Shown: one piece after another, positions 53,742 to 63,023 of the stretch
How the letters are laid out: each line of letters begins with the position of its first letter
How positions within the stretch are numbered: the stretch's first letter is position 1
NCBI GenBank assembly: GCA_050248155.1
Contig: JBFWSW010000001.1
Span: 124,001-188,000, forward strand
Reading direction: 5' to 3'
Source of the DNA: VFMC01 sp050248155
GTDB taxonomy: Bacteria > Actinomycetota > Acidimicrobiia > Acidimicrobiales > Ilumatobacteraceae
DNA length: 64,000 nt
Notes under the pieces: model-generated
The model's database searches: none
The model's input: the letters and a program-made list of their open reading frames with translations, nothing else
What the model was told of the DNA's origin: nothing
Program-made: the position numbers and the translations under genes

Positions 53742-56188
53742 CGCTTCACCCTCTCGTTGGTCGGGTCGTACAGCGGGCGCAGGAACACGTCGGCGGGCAC
53801 GCGCTCGGTGGCGACCTCGAGCTCGTACCGGCCGCTCTGCACCCAGCCGGTGGTGACGCCGTCGGGACTGCGGACGTAGCCGTAACCGATCGACCGGTCG
53901 ATGGTGTAGCCGAACCCTGCGCTCGTCAGCCAACCGACGCGCTCACCGTCGCGGTAGATGGTCTCGCGCCCGAGCAGCACCACAGCGGGATCGACCGTGA
54001 ACGCGGCGAGCATCTTGCGCACGCCGGCCTCTCGCTGCGCCTCGATCGCGGCGCGCCCGAGGAAGGGACGATCGGACTTCAGCTTGACCGCCCAGCCGAG
54101 CCCTGCCTCGAGCGGCGTGTGGTCGGGGCCGATGTCGGAGCCCCACGCCCGGTAGCCCTTCTCGAGCCGGGTGCTCTCGATCGCCCGGTAGCCGGCGTTG
54201 ACCAGACCGTGCGGCGCCCCGGCTCGCATGACGGCGTCGTACACGGCGATCGCATACTCGACGGGCAGGTGGAGCTCCCATCCGAGCTCGCCCATGTACG
54301 TGATGCGCAGCGCGCGCACCGGACAGCCGGCGATGCCGATCGTCTGCATCGTGGCGAACGGGAAGGCGTCGTTGCCGAGGTCGGCTCGCGTGACCGACTG
54401 CAGGATCTGCCGCGATCGCGGGCCCATCAGCGTCAACACCGACCACGCCGACGTGACGTCGAACAGCTGCGCGTTCGAGCCGACCGGGATGTTGCGCTGG
54501 ATCCAGTCGAAGTCGTGCGTCGCGAACCCGGTGCCGGTGACGATGTAGAACTCGTCGTGCGCGACTCGGCACACGGTGAGGTCGCACTGGATGCCGCCCC
54601 GGTCGTCGAGCATCTGTGTGTAGGTGAGCGAGCCGACCGGCTTGTCGACGTCGTTGGCGCAGATGAAGTCGAGCGCAGCGAGTGCGTCGGGACCTTTGAG
54701 CGCGAACTTCGCGAACGAGGTCTGATCGACGATGACCGCGGCCTCACGGCACGCACGGTGTTCGCGCCCGACGGCTGCGAACCAGTTCTGGCGGCCGAAG
54801 GTGTACTCGTCACGTGCGACCTCATCGAGGGTTGGGTCGGCGAACCAGTTCGGCCGCTCCCAGCCGAGCTTCTCACCGAAGACGGCGCCTTGTTCGGCGA
54901 GGCGTCCGTACAACGGCGACACACGGCAGGGTCGCCCGCTGCCGTGCTCCTCGAACGGCCACGCCATCGTGTAGTGCTTGCCGTAGGCCTCGAGCGTGCG
55001 GGTGCGCACCCAGTCGGTGTCGTGGTGGGGCCGACCGAAGCGCCGGAGGTCGACGACCCACAGGTCGTACGGTGGCGCGCCGTCGTGCACCCACTGGGCG
55101 AGAGCCATGCCGGCGCCGCCGCCCGCAGCGATGCCGAACGCGTTGAACCCTGCACCGACGAAGAAGTTCTTCAGCTCGGGTGCCTCGCCGAGGATGAAGT
55201 TCCCGTCGGGCGTGAAGCTCTCGGGTCCGTTGATGAGCTGGTTGATGCCGGCGGTGGCGAGCGCCGGGACCCGGCCGATGGCCAGCTCCATGATCGGGGA
55301 GAAGTGGTCGAAGTCGGGGTCGAGCAGCTGGAACCGGAACGGCCGCGGGATGCCGTCGACTGCCCAGGGGATCGGGTTCGGCTCGTAGCCGCCCATCACC
55401 AGACCCCCGACCTCCTCCTTGTAGTACGTCAACCGGTCGGGGTCGCGCAGGGTCGGCAGGTCGCGCGGCACCTCGGGGTCGAGCGGCGTCGTGATGACGT
55501 ACTGGTGCTCGACCGACACCAGCGGCACGTTCACGCCCACCGTCGCGGCCAGCGCGCGCGTCCACTGACCCGCACACACGACGACCTTCTCGCACGCGAT
55601 GCGGCCCTGGTCGGTGACGACCGCCTTGACGACGCCGTCGACGACCTCGATCCGCACCACCTCGGTGTCCTCGCAGATCGTCACGCCGGCCATCCGCGCG
55701 CCGCGTGCCAGCGCCATCGTGACGTCGCTCGGGCTCGCCTGACCGTCGGTCGGCAGGAACGCCGCGCCGACGACGTCGTCGACCTCCATGAGCGGCCACA
55801 GGTCCTGCGCCTCGCGCGGCGACAGCAGGTGCATCTCGAGGCCGAAGCTCGTTGCCGTCGTGGCCTGCCGCTTCACCTCCGTCCACCGCTCGGCGTCGCA
55901 CGCCAGACGGACGCCGCCGTTCATCTTCCAGCCAGTGGCCTGACCCGTCTCGGCCTCGAGCCGCCGGTACAGCTCGACCGAGTGTCCGAGCAGCTGAGTG
56001 ATGTTCGCACTCGTGCGCAACTGGCCGACCAGCCCCGCCGCGTGGAACGTCGAACCCGACGTGAGCTGGTGCTTCTCGACGAGCACTGTGTCGGTCCAGC
56101 CGAGCTGGGCGAGGTGGTACGCGGTCGAGCAGCCGACGATCCCTCCACCGATGACGACCGCTCGTGCTGCGGCCGGAGGCGCTGGCAT
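53738..56188 (-). CDS. Dimethylglycine/sarcosine dehydrogenase-like flavoprotein, operon head
   Basis: 816 residues with the same layout as its downstream paralogue: FAD motif VVIGGGIVGCST at residue 11, H49 in GSTFHAAGLVG as likely covalent-FAD site, and a GcvT-like half with STRLEKGYRAWGSDIGPDHTPLEAGLGW. The middle contains NQLINGPESFTPDGNFILGEAPEL, typical of the dimethylglycine dehydrogenase subfamily. First gene of a two-gene operon, and divergent from the 2-oxoacid dehydrogenase operon, with 88 bases between. Confidence 0.85.
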   Translation of the reverse strand: MPAPPAAARAVVIGGGIVGCSTAYHLAQLGWTDTVLVEKHQLTSGSTFHAAGLVGQLRTSANITQLLGHSVELYRRLEAETGQATGWKMNGGVRLACDAERWTEVKRQATTATSFGLEMHLLSPREAQDLWPLMEVDDVVGAAFLPTDGQASPSDVTMALARGARMAGVTICEDTEVVRIEVVDGVVKAVVTDQGRIACEKVVVCAGQWTRALAATVGVNVPLVSVEHQYVITTPLDPEVPRDLPTLRDPDRLTYYKEEVGGLVMGGYEPNPIPWAVDGIPRPFRFQLLDPDFDHFSPIMELAIGRVPALATAGINQLINGPESFTPDGNFILGEAPELKNFFVGAGFNAFGIAAGGGAGMALAQWVHDGAPPYDLWVVDLRRFGRPHHDTDWVRTRTLEAYGKHYTMAWPFEEHGSGRPCRVSPLYGRLAEQGAVFGEKLGWERPNWFADPTLDEVARDEYTFGRQNWFAAVGREHRACREAAVIVDQTSFAKFALKGPDALAALDFICANDVDKPVGSLTYTQMLDDRGGIQCDLTVCRVAHDEFYIVTGTGFATHDFDWIQRNIPVGSNAQLFDVTSAWSVLTLMGPRSRQILQSVTRADLGNDAFPFATMQTIGIAGCPVRALRITYMGELGWELHLPVEYAIAVYDAVMRAGAPHGLVNAGYRAIESTRLEKGYRAWGSDIGPDHTPLEAGLGWAVKLKSDRPFLGRAAIEAQREAGVRKMLAAFTVDPAVVLLGRETIYRDGERVGWLTSAGFGYTIDRSIGYGYVRSPDGVTTGWVQSGRYELEVATERVPADVFLRPLYDPTNERVKR

Positions 56189-56240
56189 GGCGGCACAGTA
56201 GCGAGGGAACGTTTGGACGTCCGACTCTCTGACAAAGCCT

Positions 56241-56252
56241 CTCGTCGACGAG
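56241..56252. promoter_or_regulatory. 12-bp palindrome between divergent operons
   Basis: CTCGTCGACGAG is a perfect palindrome 25 bases before the E1 alpha ATG, in the 88-base gap shared by both operons. A short palindrome can occur by chance at this GC content, so this is only a candidate operator. Confidence 0.25.
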
Positions 56253-56276
56253 TGCTAGCAATGAAGCCGATCGACC

Positions 56277-57530
56277 ATGCCAGATGACGTAGCCCTCCAG
56301 TTCCACGTTCCCGAGCCACCCGCCCGCCCCGGTGAGGAGCCCGACTTCTCGTACCTCGAGGTGCCGCCTGCGGGCTCGGCGCGGCGCCCGCCGATCGACT
56401 CCGATCCGGTCGCCGTCCGCGACCTCGCGGAGACGATGATCCGGGTGCTCGACGACGACAGCAGCGCCGTGGGGCCCTGGGATGTCGGCTTCGATCCCGA
56501 CGTCCTGCGTCGCGGCCTGCGAGCCATGCTCGTCACCCGGTCGTACGACACCCGGATGGAGCGGGCGCAACGGCAGGGCAAGACGTCGTTCTACATGCGC
56601 AGCCGCGGCGAGGAGGCGTTCGCCGTCGGGCAGTCGCTCGAGCTCGGCCCGCGCGACATGTTCTTCCCGACCTACCGCAACCAGGGCTGGTTGATCGCCC
56701 GTGACTGGCCGCTCGTCGACATGATGTGCCAGCTCTTCTCGAACGAGCGCGATGCGCTGCGCGGTCGGCAGATGCCGGTGATGTACTCGTCGAAGGCGAA
56801 GGGCTTCTTCACCATCTCCGGCAACCTGGCCACGCAGCTGCCGCAGGCGGTCGGATGGGCGATGGCATCGGCCATCAAGGGTGACAGCTGCATCGCGTCC
56901 GGCGCGGTCGGCGAGGGGGCCACGGCCGAGGCCGACTTCCACCACGCGCTGACGTTCGCCTCCACGTACCGGGCACCCGTCATCTTGAACATCGTCAACA
57001 ACCAGTGGGCGATCTCGTCGTTCCAGCGCATCGCCGGTGGGTCGAGCACGACCTTCGCCGAACGTGCGATGGGCTACGGACTCCCTTCGTTGCGCGCCGA
57101 TGGCAACGACTTCCTCGCCGTCCTCGCAGTCACGAGATGGGCAGCGGAGCGAGCCCGCGCCAACCACGGGCCGACCGTCATCGAGTGGGTGACCTACCGG
57201 GCGGGTGCGCACTCGACATCGGACGACCCGTCGAAGTACCGACCGGTCGACGAGTGGAAGGCGTGGCCGCTCGGCGATCCGATCGAACGGCTGAAGCTGC
57301 ACCTCATCGCCCGTCACGGCTGGACGGAGGAGCAGCACGTCCAACTCGAAGCCGAGGTCGACGCCGAGGTGAAGGCCGCCGCGGTCGAGGCCGAGAGCTA
57401 CGGCACCCTGCTCGACGGGCGGGTTGCCGGATCGGACACGATCTTCGACGACGTGTTCGCCGAGATGCCGTTGCATCTGCAACGACAGCGCGAGCAGCTG
57501 CAGGCCGAGCAGCGGGAGCGCGAACGATGA
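56277..57530 (+). CDS. 2-oxoacid dehydrogenase E1 component, alpha subunit
   Basis: 417-residue TPP-dependent E1 alpha, most like branched-chain 2-oxoacid dehydrogenase. It decarboxylates the 2-oxoacid together with E1 beta and transfers the acyl group to E2 lipoate. Visible are FYMRSRGEEAFAVG, FFPTYRNQGWLIA, GNLATQLPQAVGWA and the TPP/Mg region GEGATAEADFHHAL ending NNQWAIS, then the phosphorylation-loop-like YRAGAHSTSDDPSKYRP. Specificity (branched-chain against pyruvate) is inferred from this resemblance. First gene of a three-gene operon. Confidence 0.9.
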   Translation: MPDDVALQFHVPEPPARPGEEPDFSYLEVPPAGSARRPPIDSDPVAVRDLAETMIRVLDDDSSAVGPWDVGFDPDVLRRGLRAMLVTRSYDTRMERAQRQGKTSFYMRSRGEEAFAVGQSLELGPRDMFFPTYRNQGWLIARDWPLVDMMCQLFSNERDALRGRQMPVMYSSKAKGFFTISGNLATQLPQAVGWAMASAIKGDSCIASGAVGEGATAEADFHHALTFASTYRAPVILNIVNNQWAISSFQRIAGGSSTTFAERAMGYGLPSLRADGNDFLAVLAVTRWAAERARANHGPTVIEWVTYRAGAHSTSDDPSKYRPVDEWKAWPLGDPIERLKLHLIARHGWTEEQHVQLEAEVDAEVKAAAVEAESYGTLLDGRVAGSDTIFDDVFAEMPLHLQRQREQLQAEQRERER

Positions 57531-58540
57531 CGGCGATGGCCATGAACGTCGCCGTCCGTTCGGCGCTCGACGTGATGCTCGAGCGCGACGACGACGTCGT
57601 CGTGCTGGGGGAGGACATCGGCTACTTCGGCGGCGTGTTCCGGTGCACCGAAGGGTTGCAGTCGAAGTACGGCGTGCACCGCGTCTTCGACACGCCCATC
57701 GCCGAGGGTGGCATCGTCGGCGTGGCGATCGGCATGGGCGCGTACGGCCTGCGCCCCGTCGCCGAGATCCAGTTCGCCGACTACGTGTACCCGGGTGTCG
57801 ACCAGCTCTTCTCGGAGGCGGCTCGACTGCGGTACCGGTCGGCCGGCGACTTCACCGCCCCGATGACGGTGCGGATGCCGTGCGGCGGTGGCATCCACGG
57901 TGGGCAGACCCACAGCCAGAGCCCTGAAGCGCTGTTCACCCACGTCTGCGGTCTGAAGACCGTGATGCCGTCCACGCCCTACGATGCGAAGGGACTCCTC
58001 ATCGCGGCGATCGAGGACGACGACCCGGTGATCTTCCTCGAACCGAAGCGCCTCTACAACGGACCCTTCGACGGCCACCCCGACCGTCCGGTGGTGCCAT
58101 GGTCCGAGCATCTCCTCGGCGAGGTGCCCGACGGGTACTACCGCATCCCGCTCGGCGAGGCGTCCATCCGCCGGCCCGGTGAGGATGTCACCGTGCTCGC
58201 CTACGGCACGATGGTGTACGTGGCAGAGGCCGCCGCTGCCGAGACAGGCGTCGACGCCGAGATCATCGATCTGCGGACGTTGCTGCCGCTCGACACGGCG
58301 ACGATCGAGGCGTCCGTCGCGAAGACCGGTCGCTGCGTGGTGGTCCACGAGGCGACGCGCACCAGCGGGTTCGGGGCCGAGCTGATGGCGACCGTGCAGG
58401 AGCTGTGCTTCCACTCCCTCGAGACGCCCATCGAGCGCGTGACCGGGTGGGACACGCCGTACCCGCACGCGCAGGAGTGGGACTACTTTCCCGGGCCGGC
58501 GCGTGTCGGCGCCGCGCTGAAGCGGGTGATGCAGGCATGA
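57527..58540 (+). CDS. 2-oxoacid dehydrogenase E1 component, beta subunit
   Basis: 337-residue E1 beta with GEDIGYFGGVFRCTEGL, the TPP glutamate region FDTPIAEGGIVG, EIQFADYVYPG, and the C-terminal IIDLRTLLPLD and VHEATRTSGFGAEL. It pairs with the alpha subunit in a heterotetramer. The segment PHAQEWDYFP near the end resembles branched-chain E1 beta. Starts within the alpha stop (ATGA) and overlaps E2 likewise, so the three subunits are made in balance. Confidence 0.92.
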   Translation: MTAMAMNVAVRSALDVMLERDDDVVVLGEDIGYFGGVFRCTEGLQSKYGVHRVFDTPIAEGGIVGVAIGMGAYGLRPVAEIQFADYVYPGVDQLFSEAARLRYRSAGDFTAPMTVRMPCGGGIHGGQTHSQSPEALFTHVCGLKTVMPSTPYDAKGLLIAAIEDDDPVIFLEPKRLYNGPFDGHPDRPVVPWSEHLLGEVPDGYYRIPLGEASIRRPGEDVTVLAYGTMVYVAEAAAAETGVDAEIIDLRTLLPLDTATIEASVAKTGRCVVVHEATRTSGFGAELMATVQELCFHSLETPIERVTGWDTPYPHAQEWDYFPGPARVGAALKRVMQA

Positions 58541-59820
58541 GCACCTACTCGATGCGCCTCCACGACGTCGGTGAGGGCGTCGCCGAGGCCGAGATCGTCG
58601 AGTGGCGGGTGAACGTCGGCGACACGGTGACGTCCGACGACGTCGTCGCCGAGGTGATGTCCGACAAGGCGACGATCGAGCTGTACGCACCGGTCGACGG
58701 CACCATCACCTGGCGGGGTGCCGAGGTGGGCGACGTCGTCGCGGTGGGCGCCGAGCTGTTGCGCTTCGAGCTGAACGGGCACGCCGAACCCGCCGGCCCA
58801 CCAGCGGCCGAGCCCGCCCGCCAGGCGTCGCCGGCTGCCGACGCCGAAGCGCCGTCTGCGCAACCTGTCCCAGCCGCGCCTGCCGCCCCGGCATCGGCGC
58901 CCCATCCGGCCATCGCCCGCCTGGCTCGAGGCACGCGCACGCTGGCGGCACCTGCGGTGCGGGCCCGGGCGAAGACGCTCGGCATCGACCTCGCCGACGT
59001 CGAGGGCTCGGGCCCCGCTGGGCGCATCGTGCACGCCGATCTCGACGCGCTGCTCACTGCTCGCACCGCGGCACCCGTCGCTTCGGCCAGGCCGGCCGTA
59101 CCGCCCGCAGGCACCGACGACGACACGGTCGAGCCCGTGAAGGTGACGGGCCTCCGGCGCAACATCGCCGAGCGCATGCAGGCCGCCAAGCGCCGCATCC
59201 CGCACTTCAGCTACGTGGAAGAGGTCGACGTCACCGAGCTCGAACGGCTGCGACGCGAGCTGAACGACGACGCGACCGAGGGTCGACAGAAGCTCACGGT
59301 CCTGCCGTTCATCATGCGTGCGGTCGTCCAGGCCATCGCCCACCATCCCGAGGTGAACGCTCGCTTCGACGACGAGGCGGGCGTCATCAACCGGCACCAC
59401 GCCGTGCACCTCGGCATCGCCGTGCAGACGCCACGGGGATTGATGGTGCCAGTCGTCCGGTCGGCCGGCTCGCTCGACCTCTGGCAGTCGGCCGACACCA
59501 TCGTCCACCTGTCGCAGGCTGCCCGCACCGGCAAGATCCGCCTCGACGAACTCACCGGGTCGACGATCACGATCACCAGCCTGGGCGCGCTCGGCGGTGT
59601 CGTGACGACGCCGGTCATCAACGCCCCCGAGGTCGCGATCGTCGGCGTGAACAAGATCGAGACCCGTCCCGTCTACCGCGACGGAGCGCTCGTGCCGAGG
59701 CAGATGATGAACCTGTCGTCGTCGTTCGACCATCGCGTCATCGACGGCGCCGACGCCGCAGAGTTCATCCAGGACGTCAAACGCCTCCTCGAGACGCCCG
59801 CCCTCATGTGGCAGCGGTGA
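58537..59820 (+). CDS. 2-oxoacid dehydrogenase E2 (dihydrolipoyl acyltransferase)
   Basis: 427 residues. One N-terminal lipoyl domain has K44 in MSDKATIEL. An Ala/Pro linker leads to a peripheral-subunit-binding domain (about 130-168: LAAPAVRARAKTLGIDLADVEGSGPAGRI), a second linker and a C-terminal acyltransferase core with the active site FDHRVIDGADAAEF. It moves the acyl group to CoA. The E3 dihydrolipoyl dehydrogenase is not encoded here and must be shared with, for example, glycine cleavage. The last 17 bases overlap the convergent DUF4177-like gene. Confidence 0.93.
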   Translation: MSTYSMRLHDVGEGVAEAEIVEWRVNVGDTVTSDDVVAEVMSDKATIELYAPVDGTITWRGAEVGDVVAVGAELLRFELNGHAEPAGPPAAEPARQASPAADAEAPSAQPVPAAPAAPASAPHPAIARLARGTRTLAAPAVRARAKTLGIDLADVEGSGPAGRIVHADLDALLTARTAAPVASARPAVPPAGTDDDTVEPVKVTGLRRNIAERMQAAKRRIPHFSYVEEVDVTELERLRRELNDDATEGRQKLTVLPFIMRAVVQAIAHHPEVNARFDDEAGVINRHHAVHLGIAVQTPRGLMVPVVRSAGSLDLWQSADTIVHLSQAARTGKIRLDELTGSTITITSLGALGGVVTTPVINAPEVAIVGVNKIETRPVYRDGALVPRQMMNLSSSFDHRVIDGADAAEFIQDVKRLLETPALMWQR

Positions 59821-60013
59821 CACCCACGTGTCGACCGATGATCCGCTTCAGGAGGACCGCCACACCCGAGTCGGCAAGCGAGGTCATGCCGACCGCCTCC
59901 CAGCCCTCGGCGCCTTCCAAGTTGAGCACGTCGACCGACGCGGATCGACCCTGGGTCGTGCTGGGGGCGCCGAAGGTCGGGAGCGAGACGATCAGGTACT
60001 CGAAGGCGATCAT
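59804..60013 (-). CDS. Small DUF4177-like protein
   Basis: 69 residues: start FEYLIVSLPTFG, then LNLEGAEGWEAVGM and end GVAVLLKRIIG. This is the pattern of DUF4177-type small proteins (a strand, then LN-LG-EGWE, then a strand ending in LKR). Function unknown. The ATG at 60013 overlaps the stop of the next upstream small gene. Third gene of a tiny operon; its end overlaps the E2 stop. Confidence 0.7.
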   Translation of the reverse strand: MIAFEYLIVSLPTFGAPSTTQGRSASVDVLNLEGAEGWEAVGMTSLADSGVAVLLKRIIGRHVGVTAAT

Positions 60014-60288
60014 GCGGCCGCCACGTCGGGTGCCGACCGGCGGGCGGCGATCAGGTCGCAACGCCAGCACGAGAATCGCCGGTCAGGAGGGAGCTGGTGC
60101 ACCGCGTGACGCCGCGGTCTCACGATCTTGCCGGTCGCGCCGATCCTGATCCCGACCTGATTCGAGCCGCCGCGGCGTGTCTCGACGATGGTGACCACGC
60201 CGTCGTGGATGTCGAGGCCGGGCGAGTCGTCGTCGTGGACCAACACCGGGTCACCGCACTTCAGTGCGTTCCATTGGAAGGCGAGCAT
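60010..60288 (-). CDS. Small hypothetical protein with C-terminal CWRC
   Basis: 92 residues. A basic, beta-rich body (GDPVLVHDDDSPGLDIHDG, VGIRIGATGKIVRP) ends in SCWRC, a possible half zinc site, and an Ala-rich tail. I do not recognise it; the first half resembles small SH3-like barrels. The ATG at 60288 shares a base with the stop of the zinc-ribbon gene (TGATG), and its own stop overlaps the DUF4177-like start. The tight overlaps support that it is real. Confidence 0.65.
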   Translation of the reverse strand: MLAFQWNALKCGDPVLVHDDDSPGLDIHDGVVTIVETRRGGSNQVGIRIGATGKIVRPRRHAVHQLPPDRRFSCWRCDLIAARRSAPDVAAA

Positions 60289-60449
60289 CACGACGTCCGG
60301 TTCGGGAGCAGCACGGCGCGACAGGGGTCGCAGGCCCACCAGTCCGATGCGGTGCGAGGATCGGCGCCCGCGTCGAGGGGGAAGTCCCGACGGCAGCGAG
60401 CACAACGGTGATGGGTCTGGATGCAGGCCGATTCGTTGGTGACGGGCAC
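60288..60449 (-). CDS. 53-residue zinc-ribbon protein
   Basis: Very short gene found by reading the minus strand by hand. A GTG at 60449 is preceded, eight bases upstream, by AAGGAG. The product contains CARC and CDPC separated by about 24 residues, a four-cysteine zinc ribbon, with a DWWACDPCR patch. Its stop joins the next start as TGATG. Such ribbons often bind nucleic acid or protein. Function unknown; probably co-expressed with the two small genes downstream. Confidence 0.65.
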   Translation of the reverse strand: MPVTNESACIQTHHRCARCRRDFPLDAGADPRTASDWWACDPCRAVLLPNRTS

Positions 60450-60593
60450 GGCGACTCCTTGCTGTCGAGCAGAGGCGTCGAGCCTGTGTGCTGTGCGGCG
60501 ATCACTCGTCCTGCTCCAACCACGGCGTCCCTACGGGCTGAGCACCCACACTAGCGCTGCGGGCCGTCATGCGCGCGTCGTGCAGGTTCGAGC

Positions 60594-61604
60594 TCAGGCG
60601 CGGAGCACCGATCGATAGACCGCGAGGTACTTGTCGACCATGGCGGCGACGTCGAACCGCGCCACGGTTGTCCGACGGATCGAGTGCCGGTCGAGGTCGA
60701 CCACGGAGCGGACGGCGTCGACCGCGCCGTCGACATCGCCGACGAGGAACCCGGTCCGGTGATCGTCGATGATCTCCGGCATCGAGCCCCGACGGAACGC
60801 GATGACAGGGGTGCCGCACGCCATCGCTTCGACGACGCTGTAGCCGAAGGGCTCGTCGAAGTCGATGAGGTGCAGCAGGGCGTGGGCGCTGCTCAGCGTT
60901 CGAGCCCGCAGCGCCGAGTCGATCGGGCCGAGGTAACGGATCTGCTGGCCGTCGATGTGCGGTTCGACGTGGTGACGGAAGTAGGTGTCGTCCTGGATGA
61001 TCCCGGCGATGTCGAGCCGGCGTCCGCTGCGACGAGCGACCTCGATCGCGTGGGCGGTTCCCTTGTCCGGGTGGATGCGGCCGAAGTAGAGCAGGTGCTC
61101 ACCCGGTCGGGGGCTCGTGGAGAAATCACCCGTTCGGATGCCGTGGTGGATGGTGGCGGCGTAGTGGAGCGCCGGGTGCCGGTCGCTGTCGCTGATCGCG
61201 ACGTAGTGCGTCGTCGCGTCGTAGCGCTCGTACACGGGGACGATCCGCGCCGACGAGAACCCGTGGATGGTGGTCACCACGGGTGTCGACACCAGACCGG
61301 AGTAGGTGAGCGGCAGGAAGTCGAAGCCGTTGTGGATGATGTCGAACTCGTGAGCACGCTCGTACACCGAGGCGATGTGCAGGCACTCCGCGACCTTGGG
61401 ATCGATCTCGGAGCTCTCGGACCATCCGCACGGACTGGAGCCGACCAAGGTGGCGGTCGTCACCGAGTCGGCGGTGGCGAACAGCGTCACGTCGTGCCCG
61501 GCGGCCACGAGCCCCTCGGTGAGGAGCGAGGCGAACTGCTCCCAGGGACCGTAGTGGCGCGGCGGGGTTCGCCAGGCGAGCGGTGCGAGCACGGCGATCC
61601 GCAA
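60594..61604 (-). CDS. Glycosyltransferase family 4 protein
   Basis: 336-residue GT-B fold glycosyltransferase. N-terminal RIAVLAPLAWRTPPRHYGPWEQ with LTEGLVAAGHDVTLFAT is the acceptor half. The C-terminal donor half has LLYFGRIHPDKGTAHAIEVA, YLGPIDS and the E-x7-E motif region EPFGYSVVEAMACGTPVIAF. The donor is a nucleotide sugar, not identified. No ATG fits the N-terminus; I use the TTG at 61604, without a clear ribosome site. Divergent from the next glycosyltransferase. Confidence 0.82.
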   Translation of the reverse strand: MRIAVLAPLAWRTPPRHYGPWEQFASLLTEGLVAAGHDVTLFATADSVTTATLVGSSPCGWSESSEIDPKVAECLHIASVYERAHEFDIIHNGFDFLPLTYSGLVSTPVVTTIHGFSSARIVPVYERYDATTHYVAISDSDRHPALHYAATIHHGIRTGDFSTSPRPGEHLLYFGRIHPDKGTAHAIEVARRSGRRLDIAGIIQDDTYFRHHVEPHIDGQQIRYLGPIDSALRARTLSSAHALLHLIDFDEPFGYSVVEAMACGTPVIAFRRGSMPEIIDDHRTGFLVGDVDGAVDAVRSVVDLDRHSIRRTTVARFDVAAMVDKYLAVYRSVLRA

Positions 61605-61796
61605 GCGGGGCAGATCGACTCGTGCATCGTCTGACGAGGTGGTGATCGGCGCAGCGTACGCGCCCGGCCGCTTGCAGCGGTATCGTGGCCTGATCCTTCT
61701 TGGATGAGTGCGCCTCGCTTGGGCCGGACGACCGATCGGGTCTGTCGCCTTTCGCAGGCCCGTCGCCTCGACCGAGCCGACGTGAGGAGCGCGACC

Positions 61797-63023
61797 GTGT
61801 ACGACCCGATGATCTCGGCCCCGATGGAGGTCGAGCGCGAGCTCGACCATCGGACCTTCGGCATGCTGTCGACCTTTCCTCCGATGGCCTGTGGCATCGC
61901 GACCTTCGCTGCGGCGCTCAGCGCGGGCCTCATCGCGCACGGGGCGACGGTCGACGTCGTGCGCTGCGGACCCGAGCAGGCGCTCGAGGATCCGCTGGTC
62001 GTGTGCTCGCTCGGTGACGGCTCGCCGTCTCGCCGCTCGGAGTGCATCGACGCCATCAACGCGACGGATGTGGCGATCGTCCAGCACGAGTACGGCATCT
62101 ACGGTGGCACGGACGGCCACGACGTGCTCGGCATGATGTCGGCGATGGTCGTCCCGGTGATCCTGGTCGCGCACACCGTGCTGAGCAGACCGTCCGCCGG
62201 TCAGCGATCCGTCCTCGAACGAGCATGCGCCCGAGCGGACACGGTCGTGGTGATGACGGGCACGGCACGCGACCGACTGGTGTCGCGGTTCGATGTCGAC
62301 GCGGGCAAGGTGGTCGTGATCCCTCACGGCGCGACGACGCCACCGGCCACCACGGCGGTCGACACCGGTCACGGTGGCGACTGCTGGCCCGGCGTCGCTG
62401 ACGACGCACCGAGCGATCGCCCGCCGCGGGTGCTGACGTGGGGGTTGCTCGGGCCTGGCAAGGGCATCGAGTGGGCGATCGACGCGATCGCCGAGCTCGC
62501 CGAGCTCGATCCGCCCCCGACGTACCTGATCGCCGGGGCGACCCACCCGAAGGTCCGGCAGCGCAGCGGGGAGTCGTATCGCTCGATGCTCGTCGAGCGT
62601 GCCCGTCGCAGCGGGTCGGGATCGCGGATCAGCTTCGACGACGCCTATCGCGACCTCGGATCACTCGTCGACCTGATCCGTTCCGCCGACCTGGTCGTGC
62701 TGCCGTACGACTCGGACGACCAGGTGACGTCGGGCGTGCTCGTCGATGCCGTGGCGGCGGGCCGGCCCGTGGTGTCGACGACGTTTCCGCATGCGGTCGA
62801 GCTGCTGGCCAGCGGTGCCGGCATTGTCGTGCCGCAACGCGATGCCCACGCACTGGCGGCCGCGATCGGTTCGGTCCTCGGGAACCCCGAACGGGCACGG
62901 GCGATGGCGGCCGAGGCACGCCGCCTCGCTCCCGACCTGTCGTGGGCAGCAGTGGCGGCCCGCTACGACGCCCTCGGGGCCCGTCTCGTGCACCCGCTGG
63001 GCGGGCGACCGGTGTCGGCATGA
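61797..63023 (+). CDS. Glycosyltransferase family 4 protein
   Basis: 408-residue GT-B glycosyltransferase. It opens with GMLSTFPPMACGIATFAAALSAGL, a signature of a subgroup often found with mannoside-active genes. Donor-side motifs are VLTWGLLGPGKGIEWAIDAI and LPYDSDDQVTSGVLVDAVAAGRPVVSTTFPHAVEL. The GTG at 61797 has GAGGAG eight bases upstream and begins close to the conserved part; an upstream ATG at 61704 would add 31 Arg-rich residues and is less likely. Its stop overlaps the next gene. Confidence 0.85.
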   Translation: MYDPMISAPMEVERELDHRTFGMLSTFPPMACGIATFAAALSAGLIAHGATVDVVRCGPEQALEDPLVVCSLGDGSPSRRSECIDAINATDVAIVQHEYGIYGGTDGHDVLGMMSAMVVPVILVAHTVLSRPSAGQRSVLERACARADTVVVMTGTARDRLVSRFDVDAGKVVVIPHGATTPPATTAVDTGHGGDCWPGVADDAPSDRPPRVLTWGLLGPGKGIEWAIDAIAELAELDPPPTYLIAGATHPKVRQRSGESYRSMLVERARRSGSGSRISFDDAYRDLGSLVDLIRSADLVVLPYDSDDQVTSGVLVDAVAAGRPVVSTTFPHAVELLASGAGIVVPQRDAHALAAAIGSVLGNPERARAMAAEARRLAPDLSWAAVAARYDALGARLVHPLGGRPVSA

